NCBI GenBank assembly: GCA_000169995.1
Contig: AAZW01000052.1
Span: forward strand, 1 to 36,025
Source of the DNA: Vibrionales bacterium SWAT-3
GTDB lineage: Bacteria > Pseudomonadota > Gammaproteobacteria > Enterobacterales > Vibrionaceae
Length of the DNA: 36,025 bases
Direction: 5' to 3'
How positions within the stretch are numbered: position 1 is the first letter of the stretch; each line of letters starts with the position of its first letter. Position numbers and translations under genes: made by a program. The notes below the pieces were generated by a model, which worked only from the letters and a program-made list of their open reading frames with translations, searched no databases and was not told where the DNA came from. Below are positions 24,730 through 32,744 of this stretch, in pieces.

Positions 24730-27700
24730 TATACTGCCTCCACTTCTTCCGTTTGTGCTTCAGCTTTACGCTTCTCAAGAACTGCTTTGTAGTCGCGTGG
24801 CATAACTTTAATCAGTGATGCAATACTTGCTTCAAAGTTGTCTAGGAAAGACTGAGCAACTTCACTTCCTGTGAATTCAACGTGCTTGGTTAGCATATCT
24901 AGTAGAAGATCTTTATCTTCTTGTTCAATTGGATCTAGGTCTACAAGTTCTGGGTTAAGCTTGGTTTCGAAGTCACCTGCTTTGTCCCAAACATAAGCGA
25001 CACCGCCACTCATACCCGCAGCAAAGTTACGACCTGTTGAGCCAAGGATAACGGCAACACCGCCAGTCATGTATTCACAACCGTGGTCACCAACGCCCTC
25101 AACAACAACCTTCGCACCTGAGTTACGAACACAGAAACGTTCACCAGCCATACCGCGAATGAAAGATTCACCTGAGGTTGCACCGTAGAAACATACGTTA
25201 CCAACCACGATATTATCTTCAGCAACGATAGAAGACTTCGCATCTGGGTACAGTACCAAAGTACCGCCAGACAGGCCTTTACCCCAGTAATCGTTCGCGT
25301 CGCCTTCTACTTCGAACTTAACGCCTTTCGCAAGGAACGCACCGAAAGATTGGCCAGCACTACCGTGGAACTTAACGTTCATTGGCTGTGGTAAACCTTG
25401 GTCTTTGTAAACCTTCGAGATTTCGTTCGACAGCATGGTACCCGCAGAGCGGTCTGTGTTGATGATTGGGAAGGTCGCATTCACGGCTTCGCCTTTCTCA
25501 AGCGCTGGAATTGCAGCTTGAATCAACTTGCGGTCTAGAACGTCTTCTAGGTTGTGGTTTTGTTGTGTCTGGTTGTAGATACCATCTTCTTCACGAGCCT
25601 GCTCAATGTGCAGTACAGGTGTTAGATCTAGGTTCTTGTACTTCCAGTGACCGATGTCGTCACGAACTTTAAGTTTGTGCGATTGACCTACCATCTCATC
25701 GATAGAGCGGAAGCCAAGTTCAGCCATTACTTCACGCAGACCTTCAGCCATGTATTGGAAGAAAGTCACTACGTCTTCTACGCGGCCGTCGAAACGCTCA
25801 CGCAGAGTTTTGTTTTGTGTTGCGATACCAACAGGACAGGTATTCTTGTGACACTTACGCATCATGATACAGCCTTCAACAACTAATGCTGCTGTTGCTA
25901 CGCCCCATTCCTCCGCGCCAAGTAACGTTGCTACTGCAAGGTCACGTGGTGTTTTCATCTGACCATCAGACTGAACAACGATACGGTTACGTAGGCCGTT
26001 TTTCAGTAGTGTTTGGTGCGTTTCTGCTAGACCCAGTTCCCAAGGTAGACCTGTGTGACGGATAGAAGACATCGGAGATGCACCCGTACCACCATCGAAA
26101 CCTGCGATAAGTACTACGTCAGCTTTCGCTTTTGCTACACCTGATGCAATCGTACCTACACCAGCTTCTGATACTAGCTTCACGTTGACACGGCCGTTAC
26201 GGTTCGCGTTTTTCAGATCGTAGATTAGCTGAGCCAAATCTTCGATTGAGTAGATATCGTGGTGTGGCGGTGGTGAGATTAGACCTACGCCTGGAGTCGA
26301 GTGACGCGTCGCACCGATCCAGTCATCAACCTTATCACCAGGTAGTTGACCACCTTCACCAGGTTTCGCACCTTGAGCCATCTTGATTTGCAGCTCATCA
26401 GCGTTCGATAGGTAGTAAGACGTTACACCAAAGCGACCAGAAGCTACTTGTTTGATTGCTGAACGTTCCCAGTCACCGTTTTCTTTACGTTCGAAACGTG
26501 CTGGATCTTCACCACCTTCACCTGAGTTTGACTTCGCGCCAATGCGGTTCATTGCAACAGCCAGTGTTGAGTGAGCCTCATGCGAGATAGAACCAAAGCT
26601 CATTGCGCCAGTAGCGAAACGCTTAAGGATATTCTCGATTGGTTCTACTTCCGCTAGAGGAATAGAGCCTGCTGGGTTTTTGATGAAATCCAGTTGGCTA
26701 CGTAGCGTTGCTGCGTTGTCGCCTTGGTCATCAACTGCTTTTGCGTACTTCTTGAACTGACCGTAATCTTTGTTACGCGTCGACTCTTGAAGTAGAGAAA
26801 TCGTTTCTGGGTTGAATAAGTGCTTCTCACCACGTTGTTTCCACTGGTAAACACCGCCAACATCAAGGATTTGAGCTGGGATTTCACGAGCAGGGTAACC
26901 AACACGGTGACGAACAAGTACTTCACGAGCGATGTCATCGATCGTCAGACCTTGAATACGCGAAACTGTACCTGTGAAGTATTTTTCAACCACTGACTTA
27001 CTGATACCAAGCGCTTCAAAGATTTGTGCACCGTGGTAAGACTGCAGTGTCGAGATCCCCATCTTAGAGAAGATCTTCAGTAGACCGCCGTTAACACCTT
27101 TACGGTAGTTATCGAAGAACTCACGTGGGTGAACGTTCGGGTCTAGTTTTTTAGTACGTTGTAGTTCAACAATCGTTTCAATTACTAGATATGGGTTAAC
27201 TGCGTTCGCACCATAGCCAAGAAGCGTTGCGAAGTGGTGTGTTTCACGTGCATCACCCGTTTCAACCACGATGTCACACTTAGCACGTAGGCCTTTACGG
27301 ATTAGGTGGTGGTGTACCGCCCCAACAGCAAGCATTGCTGGAATTGCAGCGTGGTTAGAGTTAACCGCACGGTCAGTCAGTAGGATGATTGAGTAACCAT
27401 CAATCACGGCATCTTCTGCGTATTGGCAAATACGTTTCAGAGCACGCTCTAACTTACCTTGGTCTCCGTTTGCTTGGAATACGATATCCAACGTCTTCGC
27501 TTGAAGGTGCTCGTTATCGATAGCACGCAGCTTTTCTAACTCAGAGTTAGACAGTACTGGAGACTCAAGCTCTACCTTTTGACAGTGCTCAGGTGTTTCA
27601 GCAAGTAGGTTCTGATCTTTACCTAGGTAAGTGTTCAGAGACATAACCATACGCTCACGAATCGGGTCGATTGGCGGGTTAGTTACTTGAGCAAACAGCT

Positions 27701-29267
27701 GTTTGAAGTAGTTTGAAAGGTGCTGCGATTGATGGGAAAGAATCGCTAGCGGCCAGTCAGCACCCATTGCAGAAAGCGGCTCATAGCCGGTTTTCGCAAG
27801 AGGTAGAATTATTTCGTTTACTTCTTCAGAGCTCACACCAAACGATTGTTGTTTGTGGAGAAGTTTCTCTGGAGAAGGTTGGCTAAATTCGTTGCTCGCA
27901 TCTGGTAGCTTTTTCAAGCTCAGAAGGTTCTCTTCAACCCACTTTTCGTATGGTTGAGATTTCGCGATGCCATCTTTCACTTCTTCATCAGAAATGATAC
28001 GGCCTTGCTCTAGGTCAGCAACGAAGATACGACCTGGTTGTAGACGACCACGGTATTCAACGTTTTCTGGTGCGATTTCAACAACACCTGATTCAGACGC
28101 CATCACTAGGAAATCGTCTTTGGTCACTGTGTAGCGAGAAGGGCGCAGACCGTTACGGTCAAGGGTTGCACCTACCTGAACACCATCAGTGAAACATACC
28201 GAAGCTGGGCCATCCCATGGTTCCATTACGTTCGCGTGGTACTGGTAGAACGCACGACGAGTTGGATCCATGTTTTTGTTTTCTTGCCATGCTTCTGGGA
28301 TCATCATCATCAATGCGTGTGGCAGAGTACGACCTGAAAGAACAAGTAGTTCCAGTGCCATATCGAAGTTTGATGAATCCGAGCTACCTTCCTGACAGAT
28401 AGGCAGTAGCATGTCGATTTCAGCTTGTGTGAATAGATCCGATTCAAGGATCGCTTCACGCGCTTTCATCCAGTTTAGGTTGCCGCGAACCGTATTGATT
28501 TCGCCGTTATGTGCGATGTAACGGAAAGGCTGAGCTAGACGCCAACGTGGGAATGTATTGGTAGAGAAGCGAGAGTGTACTAGTGCTAGAGCCGTCACCA
28601 TGGTTGGGTTTTGCAGGTCTAGGAAGTACTGAGGAACTTGTTCTGTTGTTAGCTGACCTTTGTACACCAATGTCTTGTAAGACATAGAGTTGATGTAGAA
28701 GTCATCACCGATATTTGAAACGCTTTCTAGGCACACGCGAACGGTGTAGTTACGTAGAACGTAAAGTTTACGCTCAAGCTCTTCTGGAGTAATACCAGGG
28801 CCGCCAGAGATAAATACGTGTTCAAATTGAGGTTCAGTGCTTAGTGGGTCAGAACCAATCATTGAATTGTCCGTCGGAAGTTCACGGTAGCCGATCACTT
28901 CTAACTCTAGGCGTTGTGCATTGCGTTCTAGAATGTCGCGACACTGTGCACGTTTGTGTTCATCTTTAGGGAAAAGTACAACACCAACACCATATTTTTC
29001 AAAAGATGGCAGTTTAATTCCAAGCTTTACGGCTTCTTCTAGTAAGAATTCGTGCGGCTTCTGTAGCAGGATACCTGCACCATCACCAGAACACGGATCG
29101 CAGCCTTGGCCACCACGGTGTTCCATACGTGCAAGCATATCGAGTGCTTGAGTTACTACATCATGAGATTTGCGATTCTTGAGATGCGCAACAAAACCGA
29201 TACCACAAGCGTCATGCTCCAGTTCAGGAGTATACAGACCCTGTGAGTTCTGCTCTTGATCTACCAT
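24729..29267 (-). CDS. gltB: Glutamate synthase large subunit GltB, second paralogue
   Basis: This 1512-aa protein is a full-length glutamate synthase large subunit. A propeptide of about 20 residues (MVDQEQNSQGLYTPELEHDA) precedes the nucleophile Cys21 (ACGIGFVAHL). The amidotransferase domain, FMN synthase domain (SNSGEGGEDPARFE, AQGAKPGEGGQLPG, GLISPPPHHDIYSIEDLAQ), 3Fe-4S cysteines (CIMMRKCHKNTC) and the glycine-rich C-terminal beta-helix are all present, so it should be active. It differs from the other GltB throughout, for example MEHRGGQGCDPCSGDGAGILLQ, and is the longer subtype known from many other bacteria, so it is a paralogue of separate ancestry rather than a fresh duplicate. ATG 29267 has a strong GGAAGGA site. 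The leader upstream is long and structured. Its partner gltD overlaps the stop by one base. Confidence 0.97.
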   Translation of the reverse strand: MVDQEQNSQGLYTPELEHDACGIGFVAHLKNRKSHDVVTQALDMLARMEHRGGQGCDPCSGDGAGILLQKPHEFLLEEAVKLGIKLPSFEKYGVGVVLFPKDEHKRAQCRDILERNAQRLELEVIGYRELPTDNSMIGSDPLSTEPQFEHVFISGGPGITPEELERKLYVLRNYTVRVCLESVSNIGDDFYINSMSYKTLVYKGQLTTEQVPQYFLDLQNPTMVTALALVHSRFSTNTFPRWRLAQPFRYIAHNGEINTVRGNLNWMKAREAILESDLFTQAEIDMLLPICQEGSSDSSNFDMALELLVLSGRTLPHALMMMIPEAWQENKNMDPTRRAFYQYHANVMEPWDGPASVCFTDGVQVGATLDRNGLRPSRYTVTKDDFLVMASESGVVEIAPENVEYRGRLQPGRIFVADLEQGRIISDEEVKDGIAKSQPYEKWVEENLLSLKKLPDASNEFSQPSPEKLLHKQQSFGVSSEEVNEIILPLAKTGYEPLSAMGADWPLAILSHQSQHLSNYFKQLFAQVTNPPIDPIRERMVMSLNTYLGKDQNLLAETPEHCQKVELESPVLSNSELEKLRAIDNEHLQAKTLDIVFQANGDQGKLERALKRICQYAEDAVIDGYSIILLTDRAVNSNHAAIPAMLAVGAVHHHLIRKGLRAKCDIVVETGDARETHHFATLLGYGANAVNPYLVIETIVELQRTKKLDPNVHPREFFDNYRKGVNGGLLKIFSKMGISTLQSYHGAQIFEALGISKSVVEKYFTGTVSRIQGLTIDDIAREVLVRHRVGYPAREIPAQILDVGGVYQWKQRGEKHLFNPETISLLQESTRNKDYGQFKKYAKAVDDQGDNAATLRSQLDFIKNPAGSIPLAEVEPIENILKRFATGAMSFGSISHEAHSTLAVAMNRIGAKSNSGEGGEDPARFERKENGDWERSAIKQVASGRFGVTSYYLSNADELQIKMAQGAKPGEGGQLPGDKVDDWIGATRHSTPGVGLISPPPHHDIYSIEDLAQLIYDLKNANRNGRVNVKLVSEAGVGTIASGVAKAKADVVLIAGFDGGTGASPMSSIRHTGLPWELGLAETHQTLLKNGLRNRIVVQSDGQMKTPRDLAVATLLGAEEWGVATAALVVEGCIMMRKCHKNTCPVGIATQNKTLRERFDGRVEDVVTFFQYMAEGLREVMAELGFRSIDEMVGQSHKLKVRDDIGHWKYKNLDLTPVLHIEQAREEDGIYNQTQQNHNLEDVLDRKLIQAAIPALEKGEAVNATFPIINTDRSAGTMLSNEISKVYKDQGLPQPMNVKFHGSAGQSFGAFLAKGVKFEVEGDANDYWGKGLSGGTLVLYPDAKSSIVAEDNIVVGNVCFYGATSGESFIRGMAGERFCVRNSGAKVVVEGVGDHGCEYMTGGVAVILGSTGRNFAAGMSGGVAYVWDKAGDFETKLNPELVDLDPIEQEDKDLLLDMLTKHVEFTGSEVAQSFLDNFEASIASLIKVMPRDYKAVLEKRKAEAQTEEVEAV

Positions 29268-29797
29268 AGATACATCCTTCCAGTTAAATCTAGGCGCAAC
29301 TTCTTTGTATAAAGTCAGCCTTGTCCTTTTATATTTATGAGTCTAAACCTGCCTATGTTGGCGGTTTGAATCCTTTCCGTATCTCGCAGGAAAAGTATTG
29401 CGAGAAAAACAATCCTTGGTGATATCCGTTTATTTTTAGCCACAAACTAGTGGTTTATATAGGTGGGAGTTAGATATCACCGACTTATTAGCAAGTTTTT
29501 GTTGTAAGTAAATACTCAAAAATAGCCAATATGTGTAAGTATCCTACAATTTTGTTTAGGCGAATTGCAATGAAAGTTGAACCATGTAGACCATTTTTTT
29601 CGTTTTATTTTGAATTTTTTGTCTAACAAATGTGCAACATTAGGCAAATAGAGCCGATTTTTTGCATGTTTATTGATATTTGATAGGTTGCTCGCAAAAA
29701 GCCTTGAGTAAACTAATTGGTCGAATTTTGCAGGGATGTAATTTTTTTTCAAAAAAAGACTGATATTCATTCTTATTTACTTGAGCGCTTTGAAAAT
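29268..29797. other. Divergent spacer between second gltBD and yhcC (no gene)
   Basis: The 530-bp region separates the minus-strand gltBD leader from the plus-strand yhcC. Near gltB it holds two hairpins (29345-29405). Further out, a 9-bp inverted repeat GGTGATATC (29418-29426) / GATATCACC (29473-29481) encloses a smaller CCAC/GTGG pair. The rest is AT-rich with a T8-C-A7 stretch near 29742-29757. No open frame here looks real. Promoters for both genes must lie here, but no consensus pair was convincing. Confidence 0.6.
29345..29405 (-). promoter_or_regulatory. Structured 5' leader of the second gltB
   Basis: In the minus-strand order, a 7-bp perfect hairpin (TCTCGCA...TGCGAGA, 29405-29382, 10-nt loop) is followed by a second hairpin (AAACCGCC with AACATA loop and GGCAGGTTT, 29367-29345, one bulged base), 78 bp before the start codon. 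Neither has a T-tract. Two consecutive stems in a leader could act in attenuation or translation control; no known riboswitch class was recognised. Confidence 0.4.
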
Positions 29798-30751
29798 ATG
29801 CAATTACATGAGCTGGTCAATACTATCGGCCAAGATCTTCAACGTCGTTATGGCGAAAAGGTTCACAAACTAACACTGCATGGTGGTTTCAGTTGTCCAA
29901 ACCGAGATGGAACCATTGGCCGTGGAGGCTGCACTTTTTGTAATGTGGCGTCTTTTGCCGATGAACAAACTCAGGTTCAGAGTATTGCAGAACAACTAAA
30001 AGATCGTGCGGGTGAAATTGCTCGTGCTAAGAAGTATCTGGCCTATTTTCAGGCGTACACCAGCACTTATGCTGAGGTGCAAGTGCTCAAGAATATGTAT
30101 GAAGAGGCGCTAAAAGCACCTGGCGCCGATATCGTTGGTCTTTGCGTGGGCACAAGACCCGACTGCGTACCTGATTCTGTTTTAGAATTATTGGCTGGAT
30201 ACGTAGAAAAGGGGTATGAGATCTGGTTGGAACTTGGTTTGCAAACGGCCAATAACAGCACGCTCAAACGCATTAATCGTGGTCATGATTTTGCGGTGTA
30301 TGAAACGATCACTCAACGTGCACGCGCTCTCGGAATTAAGGTGTGTACTCACCTGATTGTTGGCCTGCCAAAAGAAACTAAAGCGGATAACCTGGAAACA
30401 CTAGATAAGGTATTAGCGGTAGGAACGGATGGCATCAAACTTCATGGCCTTCATATAGTAGAGGGAAGTACCATGGCCAAGGCATGGAAAGCAGGAAAGC
30501 TAGAAGCTCCAAGCCTTGAAGAGTACATCGACATTGCTACCGATATCATTCAGCGTACGCCAGCGGACGTGGTTTACCATCGTGTTTCATCTGCGGCAAG
30601 ACGCCCTACGTTACTATCTCCGTTATGGTGTGAGAACCGTTGGCTCGCGATGACAGAGATAGGTCGATCATTGGATAAAACCGGTGCTCAAGGCATTAAA
30701 ACAGGTTCTGCGTTCGAGTACACATTACCTGTTTTAAACATAACGAATTGA
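29798..30751 (+). CDS. yhcC: Radical SAM protein YhcC (TIGR01212 family)
   Basis: The 317-aa product closely matches E. coli YhcC. The N-terminus MQLHELVNTIGQDLQRRYGEKVHKLTLHGGFSCPNRDG leads into the radical-SAM cluster-binding cysteines. These are in the family's spaced form: CPNRDGTIGRGGCTFCNV, with the CTFC pair following the first Cys. GLCVGTRPDCVPDSVL, ELGLQTANNSTLKRINRGH and LIVGLPKET are typical of the TIM-barrel. The reaction it catalyses is not known to me. I start at ATG 29798 because the conserved N-terminus begins there; the longer frame from TTG 29717 adds unconserved sequence. The ribosome site is weak. It lies between gltBD and the arcB region, as in E. coli, and is 91 bp ahead of the diguanylate cyclase gene. 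Confidence 0.93.
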   Translation: MQLHELVNTIGQDLQRRYGEKVHKLTLHGGFSCPNRDGTIGRGGCTFCNVASFADEQTQVQSIAEQLKDRAGEIARAKKYLAYFQAYTSTYAEVQVLKNMYEEALKAPGADIVGLCVGTRPDCVPDSVLELLAGYVEKGYEIWLELGLQTANNSTLKRINRGHDFAVYETITQRARALGIKVCTHLIVGLPKETKADNLETLDKVLAVGTDGIKLHGLHIVEGSTMAKAWKAGKLEAPSLEEYIDIATDIIQRTPADVVYHRVSSAARRPTLLSPLWCENRWLAMTEIGRSLDKTGAQGIKTGSAFEYTLPVLNITN

Positions 30752-30842
30752 TAGAAAAGGGTGAAAGTAGGTAACAGCAGATAAAACCAGTAAATAGTGG
30801 TAACATTTCCCTCACAGATTTTATGGTATAGATTGAGAGTAG

Positions 30843-32594
30843 ATGGAACTGGTAATGACTTGGTTGTGGGACAGAGCGTATGGCTACGGTGTTTATATCG
30901 TTTTCATGTTGCTGATTGCTCTGATCTGCTGGCATCTTTATTCACGTTATCAGTCTCATATTGAAAAGTTACTTCTCTCGACGCCATCACCTCTTTTTTT
31001 TGTTGATGTACGAAATGGCGAGATCTTGTATGCCAACCGTCAGGCAATGCAGTTGCTTGGTATCCGCCAGATTGGCGTAAATTTTCGTTTTCCTACCGTA
31101 GAAAGCGAGAATAGTTTCCGTCAATACTTAACTAATCACATCAACTCTCGATCATTTGCTCAGAACTCGCTTTGGGCACTGTCTGAATTTGAGTCCTTCA
31201 AGATCAATCTTGTGGGGCGTAAGATCCACTTTAGAAACAAAAAAGCGTGGATGATTCACGCATCACCTTACAAAAACACGAATGAAGAGCACTCCCAAGA
31301 GCTGCGTGAACTGAATGTCGCCCGTACCGCTTTGGACTCCCTGTCTGAATTGATTTATGTAAAGGACCAAAAGGGTGAATTGTTAGCAAGCAACCGCTCC
31401 TTCAAGAAGTTTTGGCATGGTCGCCCGGAAGAGGGCACTTTGAGCGTTTCGGGTGGAGCCTTAAAAGGCCGCGTCAGTGAACGTTCATGGACGACTGACC
31501 AAGATGGTAAAAGCTGCCTACTTGAAACCTACCAAAGTGTGTTGTTATCTCAGGATGGAGAAAACATCGGCACGCTTTCTATTAGCCATGATGTAACCGA
31601 CTGGCACGATATGCAGCAGAAACTGCGTGGTGAGATGGAAAAACGTAAAGATACCGAAGTCGCCCTTGCTCAGCGTGACACCATCTTACAAAACATCTTA
31701 GAAGCCAGCCCTGACTCGATCGGTATCTTTAATGAAAACATGGTTTACCAAGCCTGTAATAAGCCGTTTGTGGCAGCGCTTGGTATTTCTGAGGTCAGTG
31801 ATTTGGTCGGTAAGCGCCTTCAAGATGTGGTACCAAATAGCATGTATATGCGTATCTCAGAGTCCGATCATCAGGTGCTTCATCAAGGGAAATCACTGCG
31901 TTATATCGACAAGGTGATCTCTAGTGATGGTGAATACACTTGGTATGACGTGGTGAAGTCGCCATTTAGAGATCCAGCGTCTAGCACGAATGGTGTGTTG
32001 ATCATGGCTCGCGATATCACCGAGCGTTACCTTGCTGAGCAGAAATTGGAAGAGGCAAACCTTGAGCTTGAGCGTCTCAGCTTTATGGACAGTCTGACTC
32101 AGGTTTCTAACCGACGCCGCTTTGATGAACAACTGTCGACCCTGTGGCATTACCATGTACGTGAGAAGTTACCACTTACTATTATGTTGTGCGATATCGA
32201 CTTCTTTAAAGGCTACAACGACTACTACGGTCACCAACAAGGTGATGATGCGCTGATTCAAGTCTCTCAGGCGTTTAAGAAGGTACTTAACCGTTCGTCA
32301 GATTGTGTGGCTCGTTATGGTGGTGAAGAGTTTGGTTTTATTCTGCCAAACACAACGGCGGACGGAGCATTGATGGTCGCCCAGCGAATTCATGATGAAG
32401 TGCTAAAACTGGGGCTGATCCATGAAAAATCGACCGTTTCTGAGTTTATCACCGTTAGTATCGGTGTTATCTCTTATGTTCCTACTACTGAAGATGAGAT
32501 GGAGTCTGCGGTAGCGTTAGCCGACAGTGCGCTTTATCAAGCGAAGTCTGATGGTCGAAATCGTTCGAGCGTGCATCCATCGTCGATTCGCTAA
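30843..32594 (+). CDS. Membrane PAS-sensor diguanylate cyclase (GGEEF)
   Basis: The 583-aa product should make cyclic di-GMP from two GTP at the inner membrane. A single N-terminal membrane helix (about residues 15-32) is followed by three PAS-like modules: about 40-150 (PSPLFFVDVRNGEILYANR), 160-260 (LSELIYVKDQKGELLASNRSF) and 280-400 (EASPDSIGIFNENMVYQACN). A GGDEF domain (about 410-578) opens with DSLTQVSNRRRFDEQL. The catalytic signature is GGEEF at 493-497, an active variant, and RSSD at 484-487 is an intact inhibitory I-site five residues before it. With no periplasmic domain, the PAS modules probably sense a cytoplasmic or redox signal. ATG 30843 lacks a strong ribosome site; ATG 30855 is an alternative. 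An extended -10 TGGTATAGA lies at 30824-30832. arcB follows 150 bp later. Confidence 0.93.
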   Translation: MELVMTWLWDRAYGYGVYIVFMLLIALICWHLYSRYQSHIEKLLLSTPSPLFFVDVRNGEILYANRQAMQLLGIRQIGVNFRFPTVESENSFRQYLTNHINSRSFAQNSLWALSEFESFKINLVGRKIHFRNKKAWMIHASPYKNTNEEHSQELRELNVARTALDSLSELIYVKDQKGELLASNRSFKKFWHGRPEEGTLSVSGGALKGRVSERSWTTDQDGKSCLLETYQSVLLSQDGENIGTLSISHDVTDWHDMQQKLRGEMEKRKDTEVALAQRDTILQNILEASPDSIGIFNENMVYQACNKPFVAALGISEVSDLVGKRLQDVVPNSMYMRISESDHQVLHQGKSLRYIDKVISSDGEYTWYDVVKSPFRDPASSTNGVLIMARDITERYLAEQKLEEANLELERLSFMDSLTQVSNRRRFDEQLSTLWHYHVREKLPLTIMLCDIDFFKGYNDYYGHQQGDDALIQVSQAFKKVLNRSSDCVARYGGEEFGFILPNTTADGALMVAQRIHDEVLKLGLIHEKSTVSEFITVSIGVISYVPTTEDEMESAVALADSALYQAKSDGRNRSSVHPSSIR

Positions 32595-32627
32595 ATAAAT
32601 TTATCACTGACTTAGCCTTTATTTACT

Positions 32628-32657
32628 TGGGTTATCTGTTTTAAACAATATAACCCA
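32628..32657. repeat. Inverted repeat after the diguanylate cyclase gene
   Basis: TGGGTTAT (32628-32635) and ATAACCCA (32650-32657) are exact complements, and the intervening TGTTTTAAACA is itself palindromic, so an extended hairpin is possible. There is no T-tract after it on the plus strand, so it is only a weak terminator candidate. Confidence 0.4.
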
Positions 32658-32686
32658 GCTCTCTTGCTGCATGTGATGTAGCTAGC

Positions 32687-32715
32687 TTACCTCCTATCTT
32701 CAAACAGGGTAGAAT
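32687..32715 (+). promoter_or_regulatory. Candidate arcB promoter
   Basis: TTACCT (32687-32692), a 17-bp spacer, and TAGAAT (32710-32715, 5 of 6 matches) would start transcription about 22 bp before the arcB ATG. The -35 box matches only 3 of 6 positions, so the call rests on the -10 box, spacing and location. Confidence 0.4.
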
Positions 32716-32744
32716 GTTGCTAGTCTTATCGCATGGAGCGCTAA

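Noticed and set aside
29742..29757. T8-C-A7 stretch before yhcC, a possible terminator or hairpin
   Set aside because: All A/T pairing with a one-base loop; not a stable stem and no gene ends there on the plus strand.
29516..29770. 84-codon minus-strand frame in the gltB-yhcC spacer
   Set aside because: AT-rich, K/N/F-rich random-looking product without a ribosome site; better explained as non-coding regulatory DNA.
29717..29797. Longer yhcC frame from TTG 29717
   Set aside because: The extra 27 residues are AT-rich and unlike known YhcC, which begins MQL.
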